From Pseudomonas cremoricolorata (lineage in GTDB: Bacteria; Pseudomonadota; Gammaproteobacteria; Pseudomonadales; Pseudomonadaceae), in NCBI RefSeq assembly GCF_000759535.1, contig NZ_CP009455.1, positions 4,526,001 through 4,590,000 on the forward strand: 64,000 nucleotides of DNA, read 5' to 3'. Made by a program: the position numbers and the translations under genes. This document shows, one piece after another, positions 1-9,325 of the stretch (positions are counted from its first letter, which is position 1; each line of letters begins with the position of its first letter). Under the pieces are notes generated by a model that ran no database searches, was not told the DNA's origin, and saw nothing but the letters and a program-made list of their open reading frames with translations.

Positions 1-549
1 CTGACGCAGCCATTCGGCGGCGCTGTAGTCGCGTACATGGCTGGTATCGCGCAGCAGCTCGACGCTTTGCAGGTAAGTGTCGAGCAATGGCGTGCCCGGC
101 GACATGACATCGACGAACGCCGCCACACCGCCCGGCTTGAGCACCCGGCGCACCTCGCGCAGGGCCAGGCCCAGGTCGCTCCAGTGATGGGCCGAGTAGC
201 GGCTGAAGACGAAATCGAAGGCGCCGTCGTCGAACGGCAGCCGCTCGGCGCCGCCGCGCTCGGTAACGATATTGTTCAGCCCCCGTTCACGGGCAGCACT
301 GGCCACCACATCGAGCATCGATTGCGACAGGTCGTAAGCCACAACCTGACCCACCAGAGGCGCCACCTGGAAGCTCACATGACCCGCCCCGCAGCCCAGA
401 TCCAGCAGCCGCGCATCGCCGCGCCCGGCCAGTTCGGCCTGGAGCAGGGCGAATTCACTGCCCTGGGCGTGGACGGCACTGCTCAAGTAGGCATTGGCCT
501 GCTCGCCGAACTGGCGCTGAACGACATCGCTGTGGGTGCTGTGGGTCAT
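1..549 (-). CDS. Class I SAM-dependent methyltransferase (partial, 3' end off window)
   Basis: Read leftwards from the ATG ending at 549, 183 codons are visible and the C-terminus lies outside the window. The nucleotide-binding glycine motif LDLGCGAGHVSF is at residues 49-60, followed by the acidic loop VVAYDLSQSM and the later motifs FDFVFSRYSAHHW and VRRVLKPGG. This is the Methyltransf_11/UbiE-like layout, which transfers a methyl group from S-adenosylmethionine to a small molecule; the substrate cannot be told from sequence. It follows leuD by 96 bp on the same strand. In pseudomonads a methyltransferase of this kind commonly sits between leuD and leuB, so it is probably co-transcribed with the leucine genes without an obvious role in leucine synthesis. 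Confidence 0.85.
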   Translation of the reverse strand, partial: MTHSTHSDVVQRQFGEQANAYLSSAVHAQGSEFALLQAELAGRGDARLLDLGCGAGHVSFQVAPLVGQVVAYDLSQSMLDVVASAARERGLNNIVTERGGAERLPFDDGAFDFVFSRYSAHHWSDLGLALREVRRVLKPGGVAAFVDVMSPGTPLLDTYLQSVELLRDTSHVRDYSAAEWLRQ

Positions 550-645
550 CGGTGGTTCCTATAGATGCTCGATACATTTCCTGCCCCACGGACCTGCCCG
601 CCCTTGTTTCAAGCGGGTCGATCCGCGTAGCGCTCACGCTTTCAC

Positions 646-1290
646 TCAGGCATCACGGAACAGCCAGGGCTGGCTGGCGCGATGACGGTCCTCGAAGGAC
701 TTGATCGAGTCGCTGTCCTGCAGGGTCAGGCCGATGTCGTCCAGGCCGTTGAGCAGGCAATGCTTGCGGAAGGCATCGATCTCGAAATGCAGCACCTTGC
801 CATCCGGGCGGGTCACCGCTTGCGCCTGCAAGTCGACGACCAACTGATAACCTGGGTTGGCTTCGACCTGCTGGAACAGCTCATCGACTTCTTCATCGCT
901 GAGAATGATCGGCAGCAGGCCGTTCTTGAAGCTGTTGTTGTAGAAGATGTCGGCAAAGCTCGGTGCGATAACGCTGCGAAAACCATATTCGTCCAGTGCC
1001 CACGGCGCGTGCTCACGGCTCGAACCGCAGCCGAAGTTCTCCCGCGCCAGCAACACGCTGGCGCCCTGGTAACGCTCGTGGTTGAGCACGAATTCGGTGT
1101 TCAACGGGCGCTTGCTGTTGTCCTGGTAAGGCTGGCCGACATCGAGGTAACGCCACTCGTCGAACAGGTTGGGGCCAAAGCCGGTGCGCTTGATCGACTT
1201 GAGAAACTGCTTGGGAATGATCTGGTCGGTGTCGACGTTGGCACGGTCAAGCGGCGCGACCAGGCCAGTGTGCTGGGTAAAGGCTTTCAT
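646..1290 (-). CDS. leuD: 3-isopropylmalate dehydratase small subunit LeuD
   Basis: 214 aa, the usual length for bacterial LeuD. It forms the swivelling subunit of isopropylmalate isomerase with LeuC and converts 2-isopropylmalate to 3-isopropylmalate in cytosolic leucine synthesis. The N-terminus ([20 protein letters not shown]) and the segment [15 protein letters not shown], around residues 85-99, are hallmark LeuD motifs. The start codon overlaps the leuC stop by 4 bp (ATGA arrangement), so the two subunits are translationally coupled. Confidence 0.97.
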   Translation of the reverse strand: MKAFTQHTGLVAPLDRANVDTDQIIPKQFLKSIKRTGFGPNLFDEWRYLDVGQPYQDNSKRPLNTEFVLNHERYQGASVLLARENFGCGSSREHAPWALDEYGFRSVIAPSFADIFYNNSFKNGLLPIILSDEEVDELFQQVEANPGYQLVVDLQAQAVTRPDGKVLHFEIDAFRKHCLLNGLDDIGLTLQDSDSIKSFEDRHRASQPWLFRDA

Positions 1291-2720
1291 GCTGCGCTCC
1301 CTTGGATCAACTCGCGGACATCGATGAAGTGGCCGGTCACGGCAGCGGCGGCGGCCATCGCCGGGCTGACCAGATGAGTACGCCCGCCAGCGCCCTGGCG
1401 ACCTTCAAAGTTACGGTTGGAGGTGGAAGCGCAATGCTCGCCACTTTCCAGGCGGTCCGGGTTCATCGCCAGGCACATCGAGCAGCCCGGTTCACGCCAC
1501 TCGAAGCCGGCTTCGAGGAAAATCTTGTCCAACCCCTCGCGTTCGGCCTGGGCCTTGACCAGACCCGACCCTGGCACCACCAGCGCCTGCTTGACGTTGG
1601 CGGCGACCTTGCGGCCCTTGGCGATCTGCGCAGCTGCGCGCAGGTCTTCGATGCGCGAATTGGTGCACGAGCCGATGAACACGCGGTCGAGCTTGATGTC
1701 GGTGATCGCCTGGTTGGCGGTCAGGCCCATGTAGCGCAAGGCCCGCTCGATGGAACCACGCTTGACCAGATCAGGCTCGGCGGCAGGATCAGGCACGCGC
1801 TGATCGACGGCCAGGACCATTTCCGGCGAAGTGCCCCAGCTGACCTGTGGCTTGATCTGCGCGGCGTCCAGCTCGACCACGGTGTCGAACACGGCATCTT
1901 GATCCGATACCAACTGCTTCCAGGCCTGCACGGCCTGTGGCCACTGTTCGCCCTTGGGCGCGTAGGGGCGGCCCTCGACGTAGGCGACGGTGATGTCGTC
2001 CACCGCCACCAGACCGACACGGGCGCCGGCTTCGATGGACATGTTGCAGATGGTCATGCGCCCTTCCATCGACAGCTCGCGAATCGCGCTGCCAGCGAAT
2101 TCCATGGCGTGGCCATTGCCCCCTGCGGTGCCGATCTGGCCGATGACCGCGAGCACGATGTCCTTGGCGGTAACGCCGGCGGGCAACTGACCCTCGACGC
2201 GCACCAACATGTTTTTCATCTTTTTCGCCACCAGGCACTGGGTGGCCAGCACGTGCTCGACTTCGGAGGTGCCGATGCCATGGGCCAACGCCCCGAAGGC
2301 GCCGTGGGTCGAGGTGTGCGAATCGCCGCAGACCACGGTCATGCCCGGCAGGGTCGCGCCTTGCTCGGGGCTGATGACATGCACGATACCCTGGCGCTGG
2401 TCGTTCATCTTGAATTCGACGATGCCGTATTCATCGCAGTTCTCGTCGAGGGTCTGCACCTGCAGGCGCGACACCTGGTCAGCGATGGCTTCGATCCCGC
2501 CCTTGCGCTCGGGCGTGGTCGGCACGTTGTGGTCGGGCGTGGCGATGTTGGCGTCGATGCGCCACGGCTGGCGACGGGCCAGACGCAGCCCTTCGAACGC
2601 CTGCGGCGAAGTCACTTCATGGATGATGTGACGGTCGATGTAGATCAGCGACGAACCATCGTCACGGCGCTTGACCTCATGAGCATCCCAGAGTTTGTCG
2701 TACAGCGTTTTGCCAGCCAT
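1287..2720 (-). CDS. leuC: 3-isopropylmalate dehydratase large subunit LeuC
   Basis: Aconitase-family [4Fe-4S] large subunit that, with LeuD, performs the second step of leucine synthesis. The start chosen is the ATG giving [16 protein letters not shown] (477 aa); an in-frame ATG 15 bp upstream adds five residues not typical of the family. A GAGGA ribosome-binding site lies 7 bp before the chosen start. Cluster ligands are seen as the Cys in FIGSCTNSR and the pair in [14 protein letters not shown]-independent dehydratase motifs such as [20 protein letters not shown] are intact. The gene is divergent from a LysR regulator, the classical arrangement for LysR control, and overlaps leuD. Confidence 0.97.
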   Translation of the reverse strand: MAGKTLYDKLWDAHEVKRRDDGSSLIYIDRHIIHEVTSPQAFEGLRLARRQPWRIDANIATPDHNVPTTPERKGGIEAIADQVSRLQVQTLDENCDEYGIVEFKMNDQRQGIVHVISPEQGATLPGMTVVCGDSHTSTHGAFGALAHGIGTSEVEHVLATQCLVAKKMKNMLVRVEGQLPAGVTAKDIVLAVIGQIGTAGGNGHAMEFAGSAIRELSMEGRMTICNMSIEAGARVGLVAVDDITVAYVEGRPYAPKGEQWPQAVQAWKQLVSDQDAVFDTVVELDAAQIKPQVSWGTSPEMVLAVDQRVPDPAAEPDLVKRGSIERALRYMGLTANQAITDIKLDRVFIGSCTNSRIEDLRAAAQIAKGRKVAANVKQALVVPGSGLVKAQAEREGLDKIFLEAGFEWREPGCSMCLAMNPDRLESGEHCASTSNRNFEGRQGAGGRTHLVSPAMAAAAAVTGHFIDVRELIQGSAA

Positions 2721-2778
2721 CGGACGGTTCCTCATCAGCGTCTTTCTATGCCAAAGACCACTTGGCTTGTATGGGCGA

Positions 2779-2807
2779 ATGCTATGGGGTTAGATTCAAT
2801 AACTCAA
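2779..2807 (-). promoter_or_regulatory. Putative sigma70 promoter for leuCD
   Basis: On the minus strand TTGAGT (2802-2807) and TAGCAT (2779-2784) are separated by exactly 17 bp and would give a leader of about 50 nt before leuC. The element is in the divergent leuC/lysR gap, where a LysR protein would be expected to bind. This is a motif match only. Confidence 0.45.
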
Positions 2808-2851
2808 ATTCATATTTTTCATGCTTTGCATAACCATCAGGAATTCGAGCC

Positions 2852-3730
2852 GTGGACCTCGCCAATCTCACTGCCTTCATCGCCATTGCCGAGAGCGGCA
2901 GCTTTTCCGGGGCTGGCGAACGCCTGCACCTGACCCAGCCGGCCATCAGCAAACGTATCGCCGGACTCGAACAGCAGTTGGACGTGCGCCTGTTCGATCG
3001 CCTGGGCCGCGAAGTGACACTCACCGAAGCCGGTCGCGCGCTGCTGCCGCGGGCCTATCAGATCCTCAACGTGCTCGATGATACCCGCCGCGCGCTCACC
3101 AATTTGAACGGTGAGGTCAGTGGTCGGCTGACCCTCGCCACCAGCCACCATATCGGCCTGCACCGCCTGCCCCCATTGCTGCGCACGTTCACGCGTCAGT
3201 ATCCCAAGGTTGCCCTGGATATTCAGTTCATGGATTCGGAAGCGGCCTACGACGAGATTCTCCATGGCCGCGCGGAGATCGCCGTCATCACGCTCGCGCC
3301 AGAACCTCAGCACCTGATCGAAGCGGTGCCGGTGTGGGACGACGCCCTGGATTTCGTCGCCGCCCCCGAGCATCCGCTGGCCCGTACCGGCGGCGTGACC
3401 CTGGCCGAAGTGGCTGGCCATCCAGCGGTGTTTCCAGGGGGCAATACCTTCACTCATCACATCGTCCAGCGCCTGTTCGAAAGCCAGGGCCTGACGCCCA
3501 ACATCGCCATGAGCACCAATTACCTGGAGACCATCAAGATGATGGTTTCCATTGGGCTTGCCTGGAGCGTACTGCCGCGCACGATGCTCGATGAGCAGGT
3601 CGCGCCCATCGCCCTGTCGGGCATTCAGTTGTCACGCCAGCTAGGCTACATTCTGCACACCGAGCGAACCCTGTCGAATGCCGCCAAGGCCTTCATGGCG
3701 CTGCTGAACAGCCACGCCAGCACGGTCTGA
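2852..3730 (+). CDS. LysR-type transcriptional regulator, divergent from leuCD
   Basis: 292 aa with the standard LysR architecture: N-terminal winged helix-turn-helix (residues 1-60, including LTAFIAIAESGSFSGAGERLHLTQPAISKRI) and a C-terminal periplasmic-binding-like effector domain from about residue 90. The start is GTG at 2852, preceded by an AGGA-type site; the encoded MDLANLTAFIAIAESGS matches family N-termini. It is transcribed divergently from leuC with a 131-bp gap, so it probably regulates leuCD and itself. The effector is not evident; 2-isopropylmalate is a reasonable guess from known LysR leu regulators but is not shown by the sequence. Confidence 0.9.
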   Translation: MDLANLTAFIAIAESGSFSGAGERLHLTQPAISKRIAGLEQQLDVRLFDRLGREVTLTEAGRALLPRAYQILNVLDDTRRALTNLNGEVSGRLTLATSHHIGLHRLPPLLRTFTRQYPKVALDIQFMDSEAAYDEILHGRAEIAVITLAPEPQHLIEAVPVWDDALDFVAAPEHPLARTGGVTLAEVAGHPAVFPGGNTFTHHIVQRLFESQGLTPNIAMSTNYLETIKMMVSIGLAWSVLPRTMLDEQVAPIALSGIQLSRQLGYILHTERTLSNAAKAFMALLNSHASTV

Positions 3731-3787
3731 CCGCTGCTCGCGCTGCCTTCGGCGCAAGGACGCTTCATCTGCCAAAGGTCTGTTCCG

Positions 3788-6700
3788 ATGTCCACGCCCA
3801 CTCATCGCTTCCCGCGCCTGCCGCGCATCCCTGCGGTCGATCCCAAGGAGTCGGAGCGTGCCTGGCAGAATGCGCCGCAGCTGCTGGCTGCACTCAATGG
3901 CGCGCGCCTGGGCGCCTGGCTTTGGGACATCGACAGTGGTCAGGTGAGCTGGTCACGCGGCACCCAGGCATTGTTCGGTTTCGATCCGCAGCGCCCACTG
4001 CCCAATGACGTCGACTATCTTGACCTGCTGCCCGAAGAAGATCGCCAGCGTACGCGCCAGGCGTTTCAGGCGGTGGTCAATGGCGAGCCAGTGCAGCAGG
4101 CCATGCGCCATCGCATTCGCTGGCCCGATGGCAGCCTGCACTGGCTGGAAATCAACGGTAGCCTGACCCGGCATGAGGATGGTCGCCGGCAGATGATCGG
4201 TGTCGTGCGCGAAGTCACGCGCCAGCGCGAGCGCGAAGCGGCGCTGATCTACTCCGAAAAGCGCTTCGCCACCCTCTTCCACCTCAGCCCCAACATCATT
4301 CTGCTGACCCGCCGTCACGACGGCATGATCTTCGAGGTCAACCAGCACTTTGCCGACACCCTGGGCTGGCCGGTGGCCGATGTCATCGGCAAGAGCACCC
4401 TGGAGCTGGGTCTGTGGGTCATTCCCGAGCAGCGCCAGCAGGTGCTCGACGCCACACGCAACAACGGTAGCCCGCTGACCATGGAGGCACGGTTCCGTGC
4501 CAGCGACGGCAAGGTGCACGATGGCATCCTGTCGACCCAGAGCATCGACCTGGAAGGCATTACCTATCTGATCAGCACCTTCGTCGACACCACCGAGCGC
4601 AAGCGCGCCGAGCAAGCGTTGAAGGACAGTCAGGAACGCCTCGACCTCGCCCTCGACTCGGCGCAACTGGGCACCTGGGACTGGCACATTCCCAGCGGCA
4701 TGCTCTATGGCTCGGCCCGAGCCGCGCAATTGCACGGCCTTGCCCCTGAACCCTTCCACGAATCGTTCGAGGCCTTCTTCGAAGGCGTGCCCAGGCAGGA
4801 CCGCGAAGTCATGCGCCAGGCTTACCGCAGCCTGCGCCAAGGCCCGGCGGGGAACTACCAGATCACCTACCGGGTGCAGCTGGACAACGGCGGGTCGCGC
4901 TACATCGAGAGCCGTGCCCGGTTGTACCGCGACGAACACGGCAACCCATTGCGCATGGCCGGCACGCTGTTGGATATCACCGATCAGGTCGAGCGTGAGC
5001 AACGCCTGAGCGCGTCGGAGGAAAAGTTCGCCAGCCTGTTTCAGGTCAGTCCCGACCCGATCTGCGTCATGCGTCAGGACACCGGCCAGTTCATCGAGAT
5101 CAACGCCGCCTTCACCCAGACCTTCGGCTGGCCGGTGGACCAGGTCATCGGCCGAACCGCCGAACAGATCGGCCTGTGGGGCGAATCGGTGAGCCGGGCC
5201 GGACACATCGAGCGGGTGCTGCGCGACCAGGGCCTGAACAACGTGGCCGTGGTCGTCAATCACCGTGGCGGCGCGCCGCTGACCTGCGTAGTCTCCAGCC
5301 GCTTGATTCGCGTCGACAACCAGCCATGCAGCGTCACCACCTTGCGCGACATCACCCACCAGCAGCGTGCCGAGGCGGCGCTCAAGGCCAGCGAGGAGAA
5401 ATTCGCCAAGGCGTTTCACTCAAGCCCCGATGCCATCACCATCACCGAGTGCGAAAGCGGGCGCTATGTCGAAGTCAACGACGGCTTCTGCCGCCTCACC
5501 GGTTACAGCGCAAGCGAGGTGGTCGGGCGCACCGCCAATGAACTGGGCATCTGGGCCGAACCCACTCAACGCCTTTCGCTGATCGACGAAATCCGCGAGC
5601 GTGGCCGGGTCCATCACCGTGAAATGCTCGGGCGCAACAAGCGCGGCGACCTGCTGACGGTGGAAGTTTCGGTGGAACCGATCAACCTCAATGACACCGA
5701 TTGCCTACTGGTCACCGCACGGGACGTCAGCCTGCTGCGTGATGCCCAGGCGCAGATTCGCCACCTGGCTTACCACGACCCTCTGACCAACCTGCCCAAT
5801 CGCGCCTTGCTGATGGACCGCCTGAGCCGGCAGATAGGCCTGATCAGGCAGCAGAACCTGCGCGGTGCGCTGCTGTTCCTCGACCTCGATCACTTTAAGC
5901 ACATCAACGATTCGCTGGGCCATCCGGTAGGTGACACAGTGCTCAAGATCGTCACCGCGCGGCTTGAAGCCAGTGTGCGCCTGGAAGATACCGTGGCGCG
6001 CCTGGGCGGCGACGAATTCGTGGTGCTGCTCGGCGGCCTGGAAGGCAGCCGCGAGGCCGTGGAGGCCCAGGTCGGCGAGGTGGCCGATACCTTGCGCGAG
6101 CTGCTGGCACAACCCATGTCGCTCGATGGTCAGCGCCTGCAAGTGACCCCGAGTATCGGTATGGCGCTGATTCCCGACCATGGCGCGACCCCGGCAGACC
6201 TGCTCAAACGCGCCGACATCGCGCTGTATCGCGCCAAGGATTCGGGACGCAACGTTACCCAGATGTTTCACAGCAGCATGCAGACGGCCGCCAGCGAGCG
6301 CTTGCGGATGGAGAACGACCTGCGCATGGCGCTCGCCCGCGGGGAGCTGGAGCTGCACTTTCAACCCCAGGTCGATGCCCGCGACAGCCGCATCATCGGC
6401 GCCGAAGTGCTATTGCGCTGGCATCACCCGCAACTGGGCCAGCAACCGCCTGCGCAGTTCATCCAGGTGCTTGAGGAAAGCGGGCTGATCATCGAGGTCG
6501 GTAGCTGGATTCTCGACGACGCCTGCAGCAGTTGCGCGCAATTGCTGGTCGACGGCCTGGTCGAGCCGGACAGCTTCAGCTTGTGCGTGAACATCAGTCC
6601 ACGCCAGTTTCGCCAGAACGATTTCGTCGAACGGGTACTGCGTAGCGTCGACGAGCACGGTCTAGCGCGGCAGATGCTCACGCTGGAGATCACCGAAGGC

Positions 6701-7090
6701 ATGGTGATCCAGAACCTGGAAGACACCATCGCCAAGATGCGCGAGCTCAAAGACCATGGGGTCAGCTTCGCCATGGATGATTTCGGTACCGGCTATAGCT
6801 CGCTGACTTACCTCAAGCGCCTGCCGGTGGATGCACTGAAGATCGACCAGACGTTCGTGCGCGATGCACTCGAAGACACCAACGATGCCGAGATCGTCCG
6901 CGCCATCGTCGCCATGGCGCGCAGCCTGAAGTTGGCGGTGATTGCCGAGGGCGTCGAGTTGCAGGAGCAACTGAGCTTCCTCGAACAGTTGGGCTGTCAT
7001 GACTACCAAGGCTACCTGTACAGCCGCCCCCTGCCCCTGGATGCCTTTCGGCAATTGTTGAGCGCGCAAAAGGCCAATCCGCGGCCATGA
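3788..7090 (+). CDS. Multi-PAS diguanylate cyclase/phosphodiesterase (five PAS, GGDEF, EAL)
   Basis: 1100 aa, cytosolic, no membrane segment seen. Five PAS-like units run through about residues 30-660; three share a repeated phrase of the type GWPVDQVIGRTAEQIGLW or GYSASEVVGRTANELGIW, suggesting internal duplication. The GGDEF motif (near residue 740) is intact and an RLED inhibitory I-site lies exactly five residues before it, so synthesis and feedback by c-di-GMP are plausible. The EAL domain (about 845-1095) reads EVLLRW in place of EALLRW but keeps the catalytic Glu and the other ligands: NISPRQF, LEITEG, DDFGTGYSSL, LKIDQTF and AEGVE. Both activities could be functional. It is monocistronic, followed by a terminator, and unrelated in function to its neighbours. 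Confidence 0.93.
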   Translation: MSTPTHRFPRLPRIPAVDPKESERAWQNAPQLLAALNGARLGAWLWDIDSGQVSWSRGTQALFGFDPQRPLPNDVDYLDLLPEEDRQRTRQAFQAVVNGEPVQQAMRHRIRWPDGSLHWLEINGSLTRHEDGRRQMIGVVREVTRQREREAALIYSEKRFATLFHLSPNIILLTRRHDGMIFEVNQHFADTLGWPVADVIGKSTLELGLWVIPEQRQQVLDATRNNGSPLTMEARFRASDGKVHDGILSTQSIDLEGITYLISTFVDTTERKRAEQALKDSQERLDLALDSAQLGTWDWHIPSGMLYGSARAAQLHGLAPEPFHESFEAFFEGVPRQDREVMRQAYRSLRQGPAGNYQITYRVQLDNGGSRYIESRARLYRDEHGNPLRMAGTLLDITDQVEREQRLSASEEKFASLFQVSPDPICVMRQDTGQFIEINAAFTQTFGWPVDQVIGRTAEQIGLWGESVSRAGHIERVLRDQGLNNVAVVVNHRGGAPLTCVVSSRLIRVDNQPCSVTTLRDITHQQRAEAALKASEEKFAKAFHSSPDAITITECESGRYVEVNDGFCRLTGYSASEVVGRTANELGIWAEPTQRLSLIDEIRERGRVHHREMLGRNKRGDLLTVEVSVEPINLNDTDCLLVTARDVSLLRDAQAQIRHLAYHDPLTNLPNRALLMDRLSRQIGLIRQQNLRGALLFLDLDHFKHINDSLGHPVGDTVLKIVTARLEASVRLEDTVARLGGDEFVVLLGGLEGSREAVEAQVGEVADTLRELLAQPMSLDGQRLQVTPSIGMALIPDHGATPADLLKRADIALYRAKDSGRNVTQMFHSSMQTAASERLRMENDLRMALARGELELHFQPQVDARDSRIIGAEVLLRWHHPQLGQQPPAQFIQVLEESGLIIEVGSWILDDACSSCAQLLVDGLVEPDSFSLCVNISPRQFRQNDFVERVLRSVDEHGLARQMLTLEITEGMVIQNLEDTIAKMRELKDHGVSFAMDDFGTGYSSLTYLKRLPVDALKIDQTFVRDALEDTNDAEIVRAIVAMARSLKLAVIAEGVELQEQLSFLEQLGCHDYQGYLYSRPLPLDAFRQLLSAQKANPRP

Positions 7091-7119
7091 AAAAGGGCAC
7101 CCGCAGGTGCCCTCTTCTT
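7090..7119. terminator. Bidirectional Rho-independent terminator
   Basis: Inverted repeat AGGGCACC/GGTGCCCT with a CGCA loop. It has a T-rich tail on the plus strand (TCTTCTT) and a T5 tail on the minus strand, so it can end both the GGDEF/EAL gene and the convergent ibpA gene. Confidence 0.8.
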
Positions 7120-7135
7120 ACCCCATTGCCCTGAT

Positions 7136-7579
7136 TCAGTTCAGCACGTTGCTGTCACCGTTGATCGGGATGCGCTTGGCCTTGGCTTCTTCTGGCACCA
7201 GACGCAGCAGCTCGATGCTGAGCAGCCCGTTGGCCAGCCCTGCAGCCTTGACCTCGATGTGGTCCGCCAGGCGGAACGACAGCTTGAAGGCGCGCTGAGC
7301 GATGCCCTGGTGCAGGAAGGTGACCTCGCCAGCGCCGTTGTCGCGCTTGCTGCCGGTCACGGTCAGGACACCCTTCTCGACTTGCAGGTCGAGGTCTTGC
7401 TCGACGAAACCGGCGGCCGCTACCACGATGCGGTAGTGGTCATCGCCATGCTTCTCGACGTTATAGGGCGGGTAGCTGCTGCCAGACTCATTGCGGGCGG
7501 CCGATTCGAACAAGTCGTTGAAGCGGTCGAAGCCTACCGAGTGGCGGAACAGCGGTGCGAGGGAAAATGCGGTGGTCAT
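7136..7579 (-). CDS. ibpA: Small heat-shock protein IbpA (Hsp20)
   Basis: 147 aa from the chosen ATG. It is an ATP-independent holdase that binds unfolding proteins and inclusion bodies. The alpha-crystallin domain spans about residues 30-130, with YPPYNVEKHGDDHYRI, the GVLTVTGSK strand and FLHQGIAQRAFKLSFRL typical of IbpA/B proteins. Two in-frame ATGs exist; the downstream one (7579) is preferred because it stands 9 nt from the AGGAG site, whereas the upstream one (7585) is only 3 nt away. Upstream lie a sigma32-type promoter and a ROSE-like hairpin, so both transcription and translation should respond to heat. Confidence 0.93.
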   Translation of the reverse strand: MTTAFSLAPLFRHSVGFDRFNDLFESAARNESGSSYPPYNVEKHGDDHYRIVVAAAGFVEQDLDLQVEKGVLTVTGSKRDNGAGEVTFLHQGIAQRAFKLSFRLADHIEVKAAGLANGLLSIELLRLVPEEAKAKRIPINGDSNVLN

Positions 7580-7585
7580 AGTCAT

Positions 7586-7642
7586 AAACTCCTGAGATTC
7601 AGCAAGTAAGTCACTGCGCGACCCGAATTCGGCATCGCGTAC
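7586..7642 (-). promoter_or_regulatory. ROSE-like RNA thermometer in the ibpA 5' UTR
   Basis: In the ibpA leader (minus strand) the pentamer UUGCU (7601-7605) can pair with the Shine-Dalgarno AGGAG (7589-7593). The resulting hairpin has a three-nucleotide loop and contains the diagnostic G opposite G. This U(U/C)GCU-versus-AGGA pairing is the defining feature of ROSE elements, which melt on heating and expose the ribosome-binding site. Such elements are known for pseudomonad ibpA. The leader is only about 60 nt long, so this is a short version. Confidence 0.75.
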
Positions 7643-7648
7643 TCAAAG

Positions 7649-7676
7649 AGATAGGGCCGGGCTGATCGCTTTCAAG
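7649..7676 (-). promoter_or_regulatory. Putative sigma32 (heat-shock) promoter of ibpA
   Basis: On the minus strand CTTGAAA (7670-7676) is followed after 13 bp by CCCTATCT (7649-7656), close to the RpoH consensus CTTGAAA-N(11-15)-CCCATNT. It is placed about 65 bp before the ibpA start, which fits a heat-shock gene. Confidence 0.75.
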
Positions 7677-7709
7677 TCTGATTGAAAAAAATTTCGCAGC
7701 CGGCGTTCG

Positions 7710-8678
7710 TCAGGCCACACAACTGTTGGGCGACGCGGCCACGCCGAGCATTTGACTGATCAGCTGACAGTCGTCGGTGCGACGAACGTCACCGAACAGT
7801 GCGACCGCTTCCGGGTAACTACGGGTCAGCATGGCCAGCCACTGCTTGAGCCGCCCGGGCGCATAGCGCGGCGACAGCTTGGCCTGGGCCTGACGCCAGA
7901 ACTCGCGCAGTAGCGGCATCAGCGCCTGCCAATCGAGCGGCTGGTAGGCATGGCCGTCGCGCTCAGCTGCAATCTGCAGGCCCAGATCAGGGCGCGACAC
8001 CAGGCCCCGACCCAACATGAAGTCCTTGACGCCACTGACCTCACGGCAGCGCTGCCAGTCTTCAACCGTCCAGATTTCCCCGTTAGCGAACACCGGCACC
8101 CTGACCACATCCTGCACCCGCGCCACCCATTCCCAGTGCGCCGGAGGTTTGTAGCCCTGCAGCTTGGTGCGGGCATGCACCACCAATTGCTCGGCGCCGC
8201 CGTCCACCAGCGCCCTGGCGCAGTCCAGCGCGCCATCCGGCGTCTCGAAACCCAGGCGCATCTTCGCCGTGACAGGAATCCCTGCCGGCACTGCCCGACG
8301 TACCTCGGCCATGATCGCGTGCAGCAATTCCGGCTCCTTGAGCAGCACCGCACCCCCGCGGGACTTGTTGACCGTCTTGGCCGGGCAGCCAAAGTTCAGG
8401 TCGATCGCCGGCGCGCCCAACTCGCAGGCCAGGGCAGCGTTCTCGGCCAGGCACACCGGATCGGAGCCGAGCAGTTGCACTCGCATCGCCACGCCCGCCG
8501 CAGTGCGCGCGCCCTGGCGCAGCTCCGGCGCCAGCTTGTGAAAGGAGGACGCCGGCAGCAGGCGGTCGTTGACGCGGATGAATTCGGTGACACACCAGTC
8601 GATGCCGCCCACACGGGTGAGTACGTCGCGCAGAATGTTGTCTACCAGCCCCTCCATGGGGGCCAGGGCAATGTGCAT
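7710..8678 (-). CDS. dusC: tRNA-dihydrouridine(16) synthase DusC
   Basis: 322 aa FMN-dependent enzyme that reduces uridine in the D-loop of tRNA using NADPH. The N-terminal TIM barrel opens with [22 protein letters not shown] and holds the catalytic-cysteine motif [16 protein letters not shown] at about residues 93-108, then [11 protein letters not shown], and [14 protein letters not shown] in the phosphate-binding region. The PMEGLVD opening and the WCVTEFIRV phrase distinguish DusC from DusA and DusB. It is followed upstream by a thioesterase gene on the same strand with a 51-bp gap. Confidence 0.92.
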   Translation of the reverse strand: MHIALAPMEGLVDNILRDVLTRVGGIDWCVTEFIRVNDRLLPASSFHKLAPELRQGARTAAGVAMRVQLLGSDPVCLAENAALACELGAPAIDLNFGCPAKTVNKSRGGAVLLKEPELLHAIMAEVRRAVPAGIPVTAKMRLGFETPDGALDCARALVDGGAEQLVVHARTKLQGYKPPAHWEWVARVQDVVRVPVFANGEIWTVEDWQRCREVSGVKDFMLGRGLVSRPDLGLQIAAERDGHAYQPLDWQALMPLLREFWRQAQAKLSPRYAPGRLKQWLAMLTRSYPEAVALFGDVRRTDDCQLISQMLGVAASPNSCVA

Positions 8679-8729
8679 GAATAGCTCTCAGCTGAAATAA
8701 GCGGAAAATCGTGTAGGGGTGGGTGTCAC

Positions 8730-9164
8730 TCAAGCCTGGATCACAGCGGGCCCGTAGCCCTCGAGGAATTCTCCGGGCATGCGCCTGGGTCTACCGGTGG
8801 ACAGCTCGATGCAGGCGAACGTGGTGCGCGCGCGCAGCAAGGTCAGTCCGTCACTGGGGCGCTTGAGCTGGAAATGTCGGGTCATGCGCAAACGCTGATC
8901 CCATTCGACGATCCAGGTCGCCAACTGCAACTCGTCGTCTTCATAGCCTGCTGCCAGGTAGTCGATTTCATGTCGCACCACTGCCATGGCCCGATCCAGG
9001 CGCCGATACTCAGCCAGATCCAGGCCAAGCCGCTGGGAGTGCCGCCAGGCACTGCGCTCGAGCCAGGTGACATAGGCTGCGTTGTTGGCATGGCCTAATC
9101 CATCGATATCTTGAGCACCGACCCGCAGGTCAATGACAAAAGGTGTTGGCAGATCCCAGGTCAT
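8730..9164 (-). CDS. Acyl-CoA thioesterase, hotdog fold (YbgC/4HBT type)
   Basis: 144 aa from the ATG at 9164 (MTWDLPTPFVIDLRVG). The longer open frame upstream lacks family character and runs into the tRNA terminator region. The segment VGAQDIDGLGHANNAAYVTWLERSAW carries the acidic catalytic residue of 4-hydroxybenzoyl-CoA-type thioesterases, and the rest fits one hotdog domain. It would hydrolyse an acyl- or aryl-CoA in the cytosol; the substrate is unknown. Confidence 0.85.
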   Translation of the reverse strand: MTWDLPTPFVIDLRVGAQDIDGLGHANNAAYVTWLERSAWRHSQRLGLDLAEYRRLDRAMAVVRHEIDYLAAGYEDDELQLATWIVEWDQRLRMTRHFQLKRPSDGLTLLRARTTFACIELSTGRPRRMPGEFLEGYGPAVIQA

Positions 9165-9260
9165 AACCGCTCCGTTGTCACGTGAAGCGCGCCAGTGTAC
9201 CCAAAGCGTGAGCGCTTTGCCGCCCGAAGGGAGTATGCAGAGAAAGGATGAGGCTGACTG

Positions 9261-9299
9261 AAAAAACAAAAGGCCCATTCAATATTCGAATGAGCCTTT
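9261..9299 (-). terminator. Rho-independent terminator of the tRNA cluster
   Basis: On the minus strand a 12-bp stem (AAAGGCTCATTC against GAATGGGCCTTT, with one G-U pair) is followed by TGTTTTTT. It lies directly after the last tRNA-Glu. Confidence 0.85.
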
Positions 9300-9325
9300 G
9301 AAGTCTCGCAAAACGCGAGTAAAAA

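Noticed and set aside
1302..2933. 543-codon plus-strand frame across leuC
   Set aside because: Antisense to the conserved leuC and running into the LysR gene; His/Gln/Arg-rich translation typical of GC-rich shadow frames.
3953..5419. 488-codon minus-strand frame across the PAS protein
   Set aside because: Shadow of the GGDEF/EAL gene; no recognisable domain.
6400..6425. EVL in place of EAL as evidence of a dead phosphodiesterase
   Set aside because: The catalytic Glu and all other metal- and loop-6 residues are intact, and EVL occurs in active enzymes, so inactivity is not supported.
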